From positions 1,116,001 through 1,180,000 of the forward strand of contig NZ_QHCT01000001.1 in assembly GCF_003545885.1 (NCBI RefSeq): DNA of 64,000 bases, in the 5' to 3' direction. The notes under the pieces are model-generated. The model saw only the letters and a program-made list of their open reading frames with translations, did no database searches and was not told where the DNA came from. Positions 18,954 through 28,634 of the stretch are shown piece by piece (the first letter of the stretch is position 1; each line of letters starts with the position of its first letter). This DNA comes from Leptospira stimsonii. Its GTDB lineage: Bacteria > Spirochaetota > Leptospiria > Leptospirales > Leptospiraceae. The position numbers were made by a program, and so were the translations under genes.

Positions 18954-19490
18954 ATGAAACTAAAGACGGGTGACCAGGCCAAAGAGTTTATGGTAAGAGA
19001 TTACCTTGGAAAAACGATTCACCTTTCGGATTTGAAAGGGAAATACACACTTCTGGCCTTTTTTAGAAACGCGGAATGTGCCCTTTGTAATTTGCGAGTA
19101 CACCAGCTTTTAAAAGCGTATCCGAAACTTAAGGACAAAGGTCTTCAAATCGTCGCGGTGTTCGAGTCCTCGGAAGAAAGTATTCGGAACAGCGTAGGAA
19201 AGCAGGCTATCCCCTTTACATTGGTGCCGGATCCCTCCAACAAATTGTATAAGCTTTACGACGTGGAACGATCTTGGCTTGGTGTAATCCGTACGATTTT
19301 GACAGGTAAGAAAGAAATGAAGGAAGCGGAAGAATTAGGCTTTGAGATGAGAAAAGTTCCCGGCATGAAAATGGATCGTATGCCTGCGGAATTTTTAATC
19401 GGTCCGGACTTGAAAATCGAGATCGCTAAATTTTCCAAAAAAGTGACGGATCATATTTCATTGGAAGACATCAAAGCGTATCTAAACTGA
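18954..19490 (+). CDS. Peroxiredoxin-like (AhpC/TSA family) protein
   Basis: A 178-residue thioredoxin-fold protein. The N-terminal GDQAKEFMVRDYLGKTIHLSD block and the active-site region LAFFRNAECALCNLRVHQLL place it in the AhpC/TSA family; two cysteines in ECALC could act as a peroxidatic/resolving pair or a redox CxxC site. Family members reduce peroxides or thiols with thioredoxin-like donors. A strong AAAGGAG ribosome site precedes the ATG. The perfect palindrome at 18896-18913 and the convergent MarR gene suggest induction by an oxidant or a small electrophile sensed by that regulator; this is inference. Confidence 0.86.
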   Translation: MKLKTGDQAKEFMVRDYLGKTIHLSDLKGKYTLLAFFRNAECALCNLRVHQLLKAYPKLKDKGLQIVAVFESSEESIRNSVGKQAIPFTLVPDPSNKLYKLYDVERSWLGVIRTILTGKKEMKEAEELGFEMRKVPGMKMDRMPAEFLIGPDLKIEIAKFSKKVTDHISLEDIKAYLN

Positions 19491-19547
19491 CCCTTACATT
19501 AAGAGGATCAGCTTGTGCAAGTCGTTGCTCTGAAACGGGAAAACAAC

Positions 19548-20015
19548 TTAGATTCTTCCGTCTAAAACGTTGTTTTCTATCGTTTCAGAAATTCTTTTTA
19601 GAACTTGTAAGTCGGAATTGCTGAGTCCTTTGTAGACAAACTTTCTTTCCTTTATCATAAGCGGCAAGGTTCTCTCCAGCAACGCTTTTCCTTTTTTCGT
19701 AATTACCACTTGGAATTTTCTTCGATCGTCCGGATCGTCTTCTCTTTGTACGAAATCCTTCTTTTCGAGTCCGTCCAAAAGACGAGTGACGTTCGGTCTG
19801 TCCTTGAACGTTTTATCCACAAGATCCGTTTGAGAGGCCGATCCAGTTGCGGATAATTGGTTGAGAAGAATCCATTGTTCCACGGTGATATCCTCTTTGT
19901 AATCGGACATCAGTTTTGTAAAATGAAGTCTTAAAAGACGATCCGTTCTATGAAAATAATACGCGAACGCGGTATCAATGAGTTGGGAAGTTTTTTTTTC
20001 TTTGTTACGAGGCAT
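19548..20015 (-). CDS. MarR-family transcriptional regulator
   Basis: A 155-residue winged-helix regulator. The family pattern is clear: ITVEQWILLNQLSATGSASQ, the recognition region RPNVTRLLDGLEKKDFVQR, and the wing DPDDRRKFQVVITKKG. There is no cysteine, so thiol-based sensing is not expected. It is convergent with the peroxiredoxin-like gene. A site at 20037-20054 just upstream matches 13 of 18 positions of the palindrome in front of the peroxiredoxin gene, consistent with autoregulation and joint control. Confidence 0.93.
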   Translation of the reverse strand: MPRNKEKKTSQLIDTAFAYYFHRTDRLLRLHFTKLMSDYKEDITVEQWILLNQLSATGSASQTDLVDKTFKDRPNVTRLLDGLEKKDFVQREDDPDDRRKFQVVITKKGKALLERTLPLMIKERKFVYKGLSNSDLQVLKRISETIENNVLDGRI

Positions 20016-20036
20016 CGTTTTTTCTCAATCCGCTCA

Positions 20037-20054
20037 TTGTTATATAGGAAATGA
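20037..20054. promoter_or_regulatory. Degenerate MarR operator candidate upstream of the MarR gene
   Basis: TTGTTATATAGGAAATGA, 22 bp before the MarR start codon, shares its left half and centre with the site at 18896-18913 (13 of 18 identical). Confidence 0.45.
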
Positions 20055-20090
20055 TTACTTCAACAATAATTGAGGAATTCGAGGAGGAGA

Positions 20091-20285
20091 TCAAACGGAA
20101 GGATTCATTTTTTTCAGGAATTCCATTTTGGAACCGGATTGCATAAGTTCCGAGTAGGTTTGTTTTTCGACGTAATATAAGATTCTCTCTTTTCCGTTTC
20201 TCATACGAACGTGAAGCTCTTTGTGCTCCGCGTCGTATCCGATGGATTCGATTTCAGGGGAAGATATAAAATGTGTTTCTAACAT
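20091..20285 (-). CDS. KTSC domain protein
   Basis: A 64-residue protein that looks like a single KTSC domain: FISSPEIESIGYDAEHKELHV, then GKERILYYVEKQTYSELMQSGS. Such domains occur alone or fused to lysyl-tRNA synthetase-like and other proteins; the function is not established. The ATG at 20285 is chosen because it starts the domain and lies 8 bp after the GNAT gene stop codon, suggesting a two-gene unit with coupled translation. The longer open frame to 20435 would overlap the GNAT gene by 140 bp and is unlikely. Confidence 0.75.
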   Translation of the reverse strand: MLETHFISSPEIESIGYDAEHKELHVRMRNGKERILYYVEKQTYSELMQSGSKMEFLKKMNPSV

Positions 20286-20293
20286 TCTAAATT

Positions 20294-20725
20294 CTACTTT
20301 AGCATTAATACGAAGTGGTGTGCGGATAGGATCATTCTCTCCCGGAGATAAAATCGATGTGCGCCGTATCTCTGAACCCCGCTGTCCAGATGGAACTGAT
20401 CGCAGTCTCTTTTTTTCGCTTCTTCTATGAGCCAATCGAAAAGAAGCTTTCCGAAACTTCGGGAGCGCTTTTCGCTATCGGTCACAAGATCGTCTACATA
20501 TAGATACTTTCCGCGCGCGAGCATCGTACCAAAACGATAACCGGCGACCGCGCAAATTTCGGAATTCTCCGATACGGCGGCTAAAAGATAACCTTCCTTC
20601 ATCATGGAGGAAACGAGTGAAAGATATTCTTCTTTTTTTAGATCCGGTCGCAATTGATTCATCACGGGAAACGTCGAAAGGATTTCTTCCGGACTTTCGA
20701 TTGGTTTGATTTGGATCGAATTCAT
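20294..20725 (-). CDS. GNAT-family N-acetyltransferase
   Basis: A 143-residue acetyltransferase of the GNAT fold. The acetyl-CoA-binding region is VDDLVTDSEKRSRSFGKLLF (about 77-96), an R/Q-x-x-G-x-G/A-like loop, followed by CDQFHLDSGVQRYGAHRFYL, the usual late beta-alpha unit. It should transfer an acyl group to an amine or protein N-terminus; the substrate is unknown. It is followed after 8 bp by the KTSC gene. Confidence 0.88.
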   Translation of the reverse strand: MNSIQIKPIESPEEILSTFPVMNQLRPDLKKEEYLSLVSSMMKEGYLLAAVSENSEICAVAGYRFGTMLARGKYLYVDDLVTDSEKRSRSFGKLLFDWLIEEAKKRDCDQFHLDSGVQRYGAHRFYLRERMILSAHHFVLMLK

Positions 20726-20812
20726 GATCCCAGGTTCAGGATGAATCCTCGTTTTAAAAGCGAAAAACGGCGGTGGGTAAAAAACGGATTCCGCAACCTT
20801 TATTTTACTTCA

Positions 20813-20850
20813 AACCGGACTTTAAGTCCGCCTTCAAGAGTTATTTCGAT
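20813..20850. repeat. Palindromic intergenic repeat (CGGACTT-AAGTCCG type)
   Basis: CGGACTTTAAGTCCG followed by a TTCAAGAGTTATTTCG segment lies in the spacer upstream of the GNAT gene. A close copy is at about 41473-41505 in another spacer. Confidence 0.6.
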
Positions 20851-20876
20851 TGCACTCGGTTTGTCCGAACAGTGAA

Positions 20877-21749
20877 TCAGAGAAATGGTTGCATCCAACT
20901 CAACATATTCCTGAGTTTGATTTTTTCAAGTCGATCCGTTGAAAACTGAGTCGGAGCGATTCTTTCGATTCGAATACCGGTGGGTAAAATCCCGGTTCTA
21001 AATTCGAAAATCATTCTTTTTTGATTTTCAGCGCCGATATTTTCCCTTTCTTCGCTCTGGATTGAATGATTCAGAATTCCTAATATTTCTTTTTCTGAAT
21101 ATAGTTCTTGGCAGTAGTCCCGAATTCCCAAGGAAAGATCTTGGAAGAGATTCTCCCTCTTTACGTCCCTGATTCCGATGATGGGCGGAAACGTCGGTCT
21201 TTGCGGAAGATTCTTAAGTTGTTCCACGGCTTCTTTGACGTTCATTCGTTCCCAATCTAAGAATAGGATTCCGGGTTCGTATTCTTTATATCGGTCTTTG
21301 AGAATCGATAGATCCTTACAAGGATAACATTCCCATCCCATCGCTCTCAAATGAGCCCGGATCCTTTGATAAAGAAGAGAATCGGTGCTCACCACGATCG
21401 AATGCAAACCCTTTCTCTGCGGAATTTCTTCCAATGGGATGTCGATGATTTTAGAAGATTCTAAATTTAAAAAGTAATTCAAACCGCGGTCGAAAAGATC
21501 TTTCAAAAGTTTAGAATCGATTCTCCCGATAAGAAGAGGTTGTTTCGACCAATCCAAGGCCGTCTGTAAGGAATCTGTTTCCACGGATTTCCGAATTACG
21601 ATTTCTCCGGCCTTTGTTTCCGGAAATCTTCCCGCATTCGACCATTCTAAAAAGGAAATTTCTTTCCAGTCCAAAAGGGAGAGAAGAAGTTTTTCCTCCT
21701 TTTTAGTAAGTCCGTTTAGGAGGAGACAATCGAACAATAGGCTTGGCAT
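20877..21749 (-). CDS. Receiver-like domain protein of unknown function
   Basis: A 290-residue protein without a full match that I recognise. The middle (about 140-250) reads like a response-regulator receiver fold: [20 protein letters not shown], a phosphoacceptor-like position in [16 protein letters not shown], then [15 protein letters not shown] and [17 protein letters not shown]. The acidic pair usual near the N-terminus of the domain is missing, so phosphorylation is uncertain. The N-terminal third ([20 protein letters not shown]) is uncharacterised. The ATG at 21749 is chosen because the longer frame to 21839 would run into the divergent phaR gene; no clear ribosome site is seen. Confidence 0.6.
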   Translation of the reverse strand: MPSLLFDCLLLNGLTKKEEKLLLSLLDWKEISFLEWSNAGRFPETKAGEIVIRKSVETDSLQTALDWSKQPLLIGRIDSKLLKDLFDRGLNYFLNLESSKIIDIPLEEIPQRKGLHSIVVSTDSLLYQRIRAHLRAMGWECYPCKDLSILKDRYKEYEPGILFLDWERMNVKEAVEQLKNLPQRPTFPPIIGIRDVKRENLFQDLSLGIRDYCQELYSEKEILGILNHSIQSEERENIGAENQKRMIFEFRTGILPTGIRIERIAPTQFSTDRLEKIKLRNMLSWMQPFL

Positions 21750-21825
21750 GGGTATTTTGCTTGACCGAAGGGTTTTGCGACGGATTCTAGAATTGTGCGA
21801 TGCGTAAAAGACGCAACCAATTAAA

Positions 21826-22386
<561 letters not shown>

Positions 22387-22435
22387 AACTTTAACCAGAG
22401 ATTCTAAAAACCGATATTACAAGAGAGGGAATTCC

Positions 22436-23311
22436 ATGTTTAAGAATATTTCGATCTCTATCTTTCTGTTTTCTATCTGCACTGCCTCTTTATTCTCTTC
22501 CGATAAGGCGATGGAATACGCCGATAGGGCTTACTTCGAACAGATTCGAAAGTTAGAATCCGGTTCTTACGAAGAGAAAGTCGACGCCGCCGATTACCTC
22601 AAATTCGTAAGCAATAAACTCGCGGTTCGTCCCCTTTTAAACGCTCTCAAGGGAAATCCGAAAGTTCCTAAATCTTTGGAGAATCATCCCTACCTGAAAT
22701 ATACGATCGCTCAAGCTCTTTCCGTGATGGATCAAGAATCTGCGATCAAACCTACGATCGAAGAATACAAAAAGATCGAACCGACCATCACCGAAAAGGA
22801 CGAACCGTATTTTACGAATAAAGACGATTATACGATGGTCATCGCCGCGGGAGAAATCCTGAGAACGATCGGAAGTTATCCGTATGCGAAAGAATCCGAA
22901 GACGTTCTCGTAAACGCGCTCGGTCATCCGAATTATTATATCCGCGCTTCTGCGGCCGACGGTTTAAAATACATGAATCGCAAGGAAACCGTAAACTTTC
23001 TCGTTTCCACTTTGGAAAAGGAAAAGAACGACTTCACTCGTGCGGCGATTCTCAATTCAATCGTGAGAATTCTGAAGGTCGCGGATAAGAATTTTTACGT
23101 TCTCTGCGATATGTTGAAGAGCGAAAGCCCGATGGTGCGTTATAGAGTTTCCATGGCATTGGGAGAAGTGGATCTGAAGGCCGCGGAATTTTATCTTCGT
23201 GAGGCGCTTCTTGTGGAAGATAAACAGACCGTGCGCGATCAGATTCGTAAAGATTTGGGAACCGTTCTCGGATTTAAACTTCCGTCTATTTCTGTGATTT
23301 CCGTGGAATAA
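22436..23311 (+). CDS. Exported HEAT-repeat protein
   Basis: A 291-residue secreted or periplasmic protein. The signal peptide is [26 protein letters not shown]-like repeats follow: [52 protein letters not shown] and [29 protein letters not shown] ribosome site precedes the ATG. It lies 49 bp after phaR on the same strand and ends at a strong terminator, so it may share the phaR transcript. Probably a protein-protein scaffold; no catalytic feature. Confidence 0.85.
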   Translation: MFKNISISIFLFSICTASLFSSDKAMEYADRAYFEQIRKLESGSYEEKVDAADYLKFVSNKLAVRPLLNALKGNPKVPKSLENHPYLKYTIAQALSVMDQESAIKPTIEEYKKIEPTITEKDEPYFTNKDDYTMVIAAGEILRTIGSYPYAKESEDVLVNALGHPNYYIRASAADGLKYMNRKETVNFLVSTLEKEKNDFTRAAILNSIVRILKVADKNFYVLCDMLKSESPMVRYRVSMALGEVDLKAAEFYLREALLVEDKQTVRDQIRKDLGTVLGFKLPSISVISVE

Positions 23312-23370
23312 GGAAAATCGAAATTCTAAACTCGTTCGTTAAATAAAAATCAAACCAAACCGGTGTATGA

Positions 23371-23399
23371 AAGCTCCTGATGACCTCAGGGGCTTTTTT
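23371..23399 (+). terminator. Rho-independent terminator
   Basis: AAGCTCCTGA (23371-23380) pairs with TCAGGGGCTT (23386-23395, one G-T pair), followed by a T run on the plus strand. It ends the phaR/HEAT unit. The stop codon of the convergent MFS gene lies inside its right arm. Confidence 0.88.
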
Positions 23400-24591
23400 G
23401 TTTTTTGGGAGCTTCCGAGAAAAAGAGATAAGCTCCTGCGACCAGTGCTACGATCCCGGACGCACTCAAGGCGACGGTGGAATTCCACTGAGTCCAAAGA
23501 AATCCGGTGATAGAACTCGCGAGAATCATACACAAGCTCTGAAACGCATTAAAAGTTCCTAATGCAGTTCCGGTTTCCGTCTGAGGAACAAGATTGGTGA
23601 TCCAAGCTCTCGAAATCCCTTCCGTAGAAGCCGCAAAAACTCCGTAGATCGAAAAGGAAACCCAGAGAACCCAGGAAGAGGTTCCGAAACTCATTCCGAA
23701 ATAAACCAAAGCAAAACAACCGAGTCCGAAGATAAAAAGGCTCTTCAATCCGATCTTATCGCCCAAGATTCCGAGAGGATAAGCCGTGCCCGCGTAAACG
23801 AGATTGTAAAAGATATAAGCTCCGATCGAAGCGGAATCGCTGAGTCCGAATTCTTTGAGTCTTAGAAGAAGAAACACGTCCGATCCGTTAAAAAGAGAAA
23901 AGAGTAGAATCCCTTTGCAAAGATTTCTGTAAGAAGCCGGAGAAGTTTTCCAGTATTGAAAAAAGAGTAGGATCGAATGAGAATTCTCGCCTTTCTTTTT
24001 TAGAATCGGCTCTCTGTGTTTCTCACGAATCAAAAACGTAAAACCGATCGCGAGAATTCCCGGAAGAAACGCGAACAAGAACAATTCCTTATAATGTCCC
24101 GGATAAAAATAAAGGAAAACCAGAGCTCCAACGGGACCTAAGACCGCGCCGAACGTATCCATCGATCGATGAAAACCGAAGACCATTCCCTTGTTCACGA
24201 TCGTGGTTTCATCCGAAAGAAGAGCATCCCTAGCGGAAGTTCGAATTCCTTTTCCGAGACGATCGGTGGTTCGAATCAGAAAAACCCAAATCGGAGAAAT
24301 GAAAGAGGTCATCAGAGGTTTGGAGATCGCGCTCAGAAAATAACCCCAACGAACAAAGGGGAGTCTTTTGCCGGAAAGGTCGGACATTCTTCCGAATGAA
24401 CCCTTGCTGAAACCGGCGGTCGCTTCCGCGACTCCTTCTAAGATTCCGATGAGAAAAATCGAAAATCCGATTTCTTTGAGATAGATGGGAAGAACGGGGT
24501 AAAGCATTTCCGAAGCGACGTCGGTTAGAAGACTCACGAGTGAAAGAACAAGAATGGTTCGTGTGATGATTTTTTTGCGAGATTCGGGCAT
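23386..24591 (-). CDS. MFS transporter
   Basis: A 401-residue major facilitator protein with about 12 hydrophobic helices. The motif DRLGKGIRTSARDALLSDE is typical of a subgroup of uncharacterised drug or metabolite exporters. Helix-rich segments include the N-terminal MLYPVLPIYLKEIG, then SIYGVFAASTEGISRAW in the second half and TGTALGTFNAFQSLCMI. Substrate unknown. Its stop codon lies within the terminator of the convergent HEAT gene. It is just left of a tRNA-Val gene on the same strand. Confidence 0.9.
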   Translation of the reverse strand: MPESRKKIITRTILVLSLVSLLTDVASEMLYPVLPIYLKEIGFSIFLIGILEGVAEATAGFSKGSFGRMSDLSGKRLPFVRWGYFLSAISKPLMTSFISPIWVFLIRTTDRLGKGIRTSARDALLSDETTIVNKGMVFGFHRSMDTFGAVLGPVGALVFLYFYPGHYKELFLFAFLPGILAIGFTFLIREKHREPILKKKGENSHSILLFFQYWKTSPASYRNLCKGILLFSLFNGSDVFLLLRLKEFGLSDSASIGAYIFYNLVYAGTAYPLGILGDKIGLKSLFIFGLGCFALVYFGMSFGTSSWVLWVSFSIYGVFAASTEGISRAWITNLVPQTETGTALGTFNAFQSLCMILASSITGFLWTQWNSTVALSASGIVALVAGAYLFFSEAPKKQKSP

Positions 24592-24656
24592 ATGGAGAAT
24601 CTTGAAGGAGAATTCCCGACGCTAAAAACAAATTCGACGCGTTTTCGAAGGAAGGG

Positions 24657-24733
<77 letters not shown>

Positions 24734-24962
24734 TTACCTTGCGTTCCAGAATTTGCGTCCCTCTTAATTCGTAAAGAAGAATCCGATCCGGAAGCTTCGG
24801 TGAATTTTTTTTTGAAGAAAGAATCCGGATTCTTCCTCCAAAAAAGCTAGCCGATTTTGAAATCCATCAGTGCTTTTGGAATTCAGACAGAACGAATCCG
24901 AAAGATCGGGTATTCTTACCTCGCGTTGGAAACAAAAGACGAATGAAACAAAGAGGTTGGAA

Positions 24963-25796
24963 ATGAAAAAGCCGTTTACGAAAACGATTGATGGGAATTC
25001 TCCATCGGTCCGCAAAATGGACTTCGAAGCTCTGGAGAATGTCCCGAGATACTATTTCAATGACAACGCAATCATGACGCACGCGGTGAACAGCTTTCAC
25101 GTGATCTTTCCCGAAGGGGAAAGATTTTTTATCCGAAGTGTGAAGCCGTTTCAGGATCGGATTCGGAGCGAAGCTCTGAAGAATCGAATCAAAGCCTTTA
25201 TCGGTCAGGAAGTGCAACACGGAAAAGAACACGAAAGGGTCTGGACTTCGATTCGGAATTTCGGACTACCTTTGGATCGAATCGCGAAGTTCTACCATTT
25301 CACCTGTTACAAAATTATCTTCAATTTGTTGGGTTTTCTTTTCGGGCCGAAACTCAACTTGTCGATCACCGCCGCTCTGGAACACTACACGGCTACGCTC
25401 GGAGAAATTTCTCTCGAACACGATTTGGCAAAAGACGTGCAAGGCGATATGAAAAAACTTCTCGTTTGGCACGCGTGTGAAGAGATCGAACACAAGTCGG
25501 TCGTCTACGACGTTTTACAAGAAGTCGCTCCGAGTTATTTTCTGAGAATCGCCGGATACATGATCGCCACGGTTATGCTCTGGTCGTATGCGATTGTATT
25601 CCAATATTGGTTTTTGCTCGCGGATAAGGAAGTTACTTGGAAGAAATTCAAAAACGACCGAAAGTATGCGAGGGAGCAGATGAGAATTTCGGTTCCGCCC
25701 TTATATAAAGGATTTCTAAAGTATTTTAGAAAAGATTTCCATCCCGATCAGATGGGCGGTTACGAACTCGCAGAAGCGAAATTGGCGACCTTGTAA
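24963..25796 (+). CDS. Predicted metal-dependent hydrolase (PF10118-like, diiron ferritin-like)
   Basis: A 277-residue protein of the family called predicted metal-dependent hydrolase. The likely metal ligands are in helices with IGQEVQHGKEHE (about 76-87), LEHYTATLGE, and HACEEIEHKSVVYDV; this Glu/His spacing recalls ferritin-like diiron enzymes. A hydrophobic region (MIATVMLWSYAIVFQYWFLL) near residue 210 suggests membrane association. The ATG at 24963 has GAGGTTGG upstream. Substrate unknown; some relatives are near fatty acid or lipid genes. Confidence 0.8.
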   Translation: MKKPFTKTIDGNSPSVRKMDFEALENVPRYYFNDNAIMTHAVNSFHVIFPEGERFFIRSVKPFQDRIRSEALKNRIKAFIGQEVQHGKEHERVWTSIRNFGLPLDRIAKFYHFTCYKIIFNLLGFLFGPKLNLSITAALEHYTATLGEISLEHDLAKDVQGDMKKLLVWHACEEIEHKSVVYDVLQEVAPSYFLRIAGYMIATVMLWSYAIVFQYWFLLADKEVTWKKFKNDRKYAREQMRISVPPLYKGFLKYFRKDFHPDQMGGYELAEAKLATL

Positions 25797-25990
25797 TTTT
25801 ACATTTTTTTCACTTACGAATCCATCCGAAACACTTGCTCTCGGACTTCGGAGTTCTTAGGAATTCCGAAGTCTATTTTTTTGCCTTCTCCTTATTTCCA
25901 TTCTCTTAATATTTTCGAAAGTAAGAAAGAAGAACGTTCCGTTCCTTTCCTTGAAAAAAAGGTTCAATCATTCGAATGTAATTTTTTCGA

Positions 25991-26593
25991 TCAAGAATTG
26001 GGGACAGCCGTTAAAAAGCTGAAATGATTCGCGATATGCATCGCGTGAGCTTGGTCGTATTCTTCTTTTGACAAACTACCGTATGCAAAATGAGGTTTGA
26101 GTTCTCCGCCATAGGATTGAAAATTTAGAATGGTGTTTCTTAGAACGCCGAGACTTTTTTTCCATTCCGTATTCGATTGGATTTCGGTTGCTCCCGGGAT
26201 CGGCGCTTCGAGATCGTGGGACATTTTTTTAGAGAGGGAGAATTTTAAAAAGACGAGTTTGCCGATCGTGTTTTGGAAAAGCGGACTTTTGTTTTCAGGG
26301 TAACCCTGAATCGAATATTCGATGGACTGAGCGCAATGGAGCATCACTTTTCCCGCGTCCCAACCGTTGTAACCGAAAATCGAATTCGAATTTTCTAATG
26401 TATTTAGATATTTTAGAGCCTCTGAAAGCGAATCAAAGGCAAGTCCTTGATCCTTGACTCCCTTCGGCGCGGAAGAACAGTGGTTTATGTTCGGAAGAAT
26501 CGCACCTGCGGTTCCTATGAGAAGGAAAAATTTTGTCGAAGAACGTAGGAATTCTTTTCTCGTAATCGATCGAGTCTCGGATTGTGTTTTCAA
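25991..26593 (-). CDS. DUF1569 protein with Tat-like signal
   Basis: A 200-residue protein. The N-terminus from a TTG at 26593 has [23 protein letters not shown], a signal like Tat or lipoprotein leaders, with a possible lipobox Cys after NINH. The mature part matches DUF1569: a helical bundle ending in [18 protein letters not shown] and [10 protein letters not shown] chose TTG at 26593 because AAAGGAG lies 7-8 bp upstream; the frame is open to 26722, but that would overlap a terminator hairpin belonging to the next gene and adds only basic low-complexity residues. Function unknown; the family is related to DinB-like metal-binding bundles. Confidence 0.75.
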   Translation of the reverse strand: MKTQSETRSITRKEFLRSSTKFFLLIGTAGAILPNINHCSSAPKGVKDQGLAFDSLSEALKYLNTLENSNSIFGYNGWDAGKVMLHCAQSIEYSIQGYPENKSPLFQNTIGKLVFLKFSLSKKMSHDLEAPIPGATEIQSNTEWKKSLGVLRNTILNFQSYGGELKPHFAYGSLSKEEYDQAHAMHIANHFSFLTAVPNS

Positions 26594-26712
26594 ATTGGTG
26601 CTCCTTTCGGACGAAGATCGTAATCTTCTTTTCAAAGTAGTCAAACGTTTTGTGTAGGATGTTGAGGTTTTAGAACGAATGACAGATTTGATTCTTTCGG
26701 AAATAAAAAGAA

Positions 26713-26730
26713 CGGGGCTCAAAAGCCCCG
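26713..26730 (-). terminator. Rho-independent terminator of the DUF962 gene
   Basis: CGGGGCT (26713-26719) and AGCCCCG (26724-26730) pair, with a T-rich run following on the minus strand. It lies about 55 bp past the stop of the DUF962 gene. Confidence 0.88.
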
Positions 26731-26784
26731 CCTTGATTTAGATCGGAAAAATAAATTCTTTCATCGATCTATTAAAACAAAGTC

Positions 26785-27276
26785 TTAGTAGGAAATCCCG
26801 ATTTTTTTGTAAAAAAAGCTCAGACACCAAGCCGGACCGATCAAAAGAAATTGAAGATCCTTGAAGAAGGAAGGTTTTTTACCTTCGATTTTATGACCGA
26901 TAAACTGAAAAACCCAAGCTACGATAAAAACCCCCACGGAGATACTTATCAGAGTGGAAATTCCGGAAAGCGCGATGTAGTAGATTCCGGATAACATCAC
27001 GACGACCATAAGCATCATTCCTATGAACAAAGGAACGGAAAGCCGGAGATAAAAGATTCCCGTGATCAAAGCGAAGATCGTCGCCCAGTTTAAAAAGAGA
27101 CGGGCCTGTCCTAAAGATTCTGGAAGAATACTTTGAATCGATCCGGAAGGTATGGACCACAACATTCCTAATAACGTAAACATAATGGTCGGCACCATAA
27201 TCCAGTGGATTCTTTTGTTGATTTTATTCTGATGGCTATCTGCGTATTCGGTCAGCCACTGTTCGATTGGTTTCAT
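26785..27276 (-). CDS. DUF962 / Mpo1-like membrane protein
   Basis: A 163-residue membrane protein of the DUF962 family, whose yeast member Mpo1 is a dioxygenase in fatty acid alpha-oxidation. The family start is clear: IEQWLTEYADSHQNKINKRIHWIMVP, giving the His residues proposed to bind iron; a late IGHKIEGKKPSF adds another conserved His. Four to five transmembrane helices lie between. The ATG at 27276 has AAGGGAG 6 bp upstream. I infer a role in lipid oxidation, unproved in this group. Confidence 0.85.
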   Translation of the reverse strand: MKPIEQWLTEYADSHQNKINKRIHWIMVPTIMFTLLGMLWSIPSGSIQSILPESLGQARLFLNWATIFALITGIFYLRLSVPLFIGMMLMVVVMLSGIYYIALSGISTLISISVGVFIVAWVFQFIGHKIEGKKPSFFKDLQFLLIGPAWCLSFFYKKIGISY

Positions 27277-27348
27277 CTTCAACTCCCTTCATCATTGTTA
27301 GAGCCGTTTCCGATCCCGTTTCGTAGAACACGGATGAGACGGCTTCTT

Positions 27349-28125
27349 TTAGAGTTGGATATCATCCTCGAAATCGCAGAAGATTACTTGAACGGAACTG
27401 CTATTTTTCAAAAAAAGTGAGGGTTTGAGTCCGAACATTTCTCGAAAAGTTCGGCTCATATGGGCCTGATCCGCGAAACCGGCCTCGTGCGACGCAAGCG
27501 TCAGTGAATTACCGCGTGAAAGAGAAAATACACAGGATTTGATTCTAAGCCATTGGATATATTTTCTCATCGGAATTCCGACTTCGTCCTTGAATAAATG
27601 CATCAATCTGCTTTCGGATAAACCCGTAAACTTGGTCAATTCTTCCAAAGGAATGATATCGGGAACGGATTCTGCAAGTTTTTGCACTACGGTTTCGATT
27701 CTCGGATCACGTTCTTCCGATCCGTTCCTATCTTTTTTGAGTTCGTTTAATAATTCTTTCCAAAGGGTAATCGCTTCTTGTTCGTTAACGGGCGCCTTTA
27801 AGAATTTTAAGATTCTTTTATATAGTTGAGAATCCAACTCTAGATAATCGGAGGGAAAGCTGAAAAAAGAGCCGTGAATTCGGATATTGTCCGGATCAAA
27901 GTGAAAGATGAAAATGTCCTCGTTTTGAGCATCTAACTGTTGTTCGACGTTGGGACGAACGAAGATCGACCGGGATTCTATCCAATCGCTGGACCCGGTT
28001 CTAAATCGAAATGGTTTTCCGTTGCTTAAAATTAGGGAAGCGCTGTAGTGTTCGTGCAACTCGTTCAAGATCGGAACCCCCGTCAAAAGAACGTTTGAAC
28101 CGATAAGAAAAAGCTTTCCTGCCAT
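27349..28125 (-). CDS. AraC-family transcriptional regulator
   Basis: A regulator with an N-terminal sensing part and a C-terminal AraC DNA-binding domain of two helix-turn-helix units: LEELTKFTGLSESRLMHLFK with GIPMRKYIQWLRI, then LTLASHEAGFADQAHMSRTF with REMFGLKPSLFL. The N-terminal part has no clear cupin motif. The start is unsettled: GTG at 28152 and ATG at 28125 both lack a ribosome site, and the ATG is in the loop of a 12-bp-stem hairpin with a T tail (28111-28138). It follows the STAS gene by 60-90 bp, so this hairpin may terminate that operon. Confidence 0.85.
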   Translation of the reverse strand: MAGKLFLIGSNVLLTGVPILNELHEHYSASLILSNGKPFRFRTGSSDWIESRSIFVRPNVEQQLDAQNEDIFIFHFDPDNIRIHGSFFSFPSDYLELDSQLYKRILKFLKAPVNEQEAITLWKELLNELKKDRNGSEERDPRIETVVQKLAESVPDIIPLEELTKFTGLSESRLMHLFKDEVGIPMRKYIQWLRIKSCVFSLSRGNSLTLASHEAGFADQAHMSRTFREMFGLKPSLFLKNSSSVQVIFCDFEDDIQL

Positions 28126-28138
28126 CGCAGGAAAGCTT
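28111..28138 (-). terminator. Terminator-like hairpin over the AraC gene start
   Basis: AAGCTTTCCTGC (28111-28122) and GCAGGAAAGCTT (28127-28138) pair perfectly around a 4-nt loop. On the minus strand the stem is followed by TTTTTCTTATC, so it fits an intrinsic terminator for the SpoIIE-STAS operon. The loop holds the ATG assigned to the AraC gene. Confidence 0.75.
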
Positions 28139-28212
28139 AGGAAGCATTCCACTCATTGCAACTCATTTTGAAATCGGCGTTTCCGATTCCTGGCGCAATT
28201 CGATCCTAAAGG

Positions 28213-28620
28213 TTAGGCAATCGCCTTGTCCATAGCCGCGTCTAAGTCGAGTGTGATCCCGATCAATTTGTCGAGTCTTGTAAGTTCGAAGATCTTTTGA
28301 AGATGCGTTGGAACGTTGAAGATGATGATCTTTCCTTGAGCTTCCTTAAAAAGTCTCGCTTGTGTGCTGATAAAAGCCGCCAAACCGGAAGAATCGATAT
28401 GAGTCGTAGTGGAAAGATCCACTAAGAAAATGTTCACTCCATTTTCAATTCTATCGGTCATCGCTTCTTTGAACTTTTTCGCCGAAAAGAGGCTGATCTC
28501 TCCGGTTGTTTTCAGGATCGCCATATTCTTTTTGAGAACTCCCGCCACGTGAGAATCGGTGATTTCCTGAACCTGAAGTTCGTCTTTAGAGGCTACTCCG
28601 CCTGAGTTTGTGTTTTGCAT
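28213..28620 (-). CDS. STAS-domain anti-sigma factor antagonist
   Basis: A 135-residue single STAS domain of the SpoIIAA/RsbV type. Its phosphorylation site is in THIDSSGLAAFIS (about 81-93), with two Ser residues after the Asp as usual. Such a protein is switched by phosphorylation by an anti-sigma kinase and by dephosphorylation by a SpoIIE/RsbU phosphatase, and when unphosphorylated it releases a sigma factor or another target. An AGGAG ribosome site precedes the ATG. It is the last gene of the operon that begins with a SpoIIE phosphatase at 32535; no kinase or sigma gene lies next to it. Confidence 0.93.
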   Translation of the reverse strand: MQNTNSGGVASKDELQVQEITDSHVAGVLKKNMAILKTTGEISLFSAKKFKEAMTDRIENGVNIFLVDLSTTTHIDSSGLAAFISTQARLFKEAQGKIIIFNVPTHLQKIFELTRLDKLIGITLDLDAAMDKAIA

Positions 28621-28634
28621 AAGTTTCTTGTCTC

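Noticed and set aside
26594..26722. Longer N-terminus of the DUF1569 gene
   Set aside because: It would overlap a terminator hairpin and lacks a ribosome site, whereas TTG at 26593 has AAAGGAG upstream.
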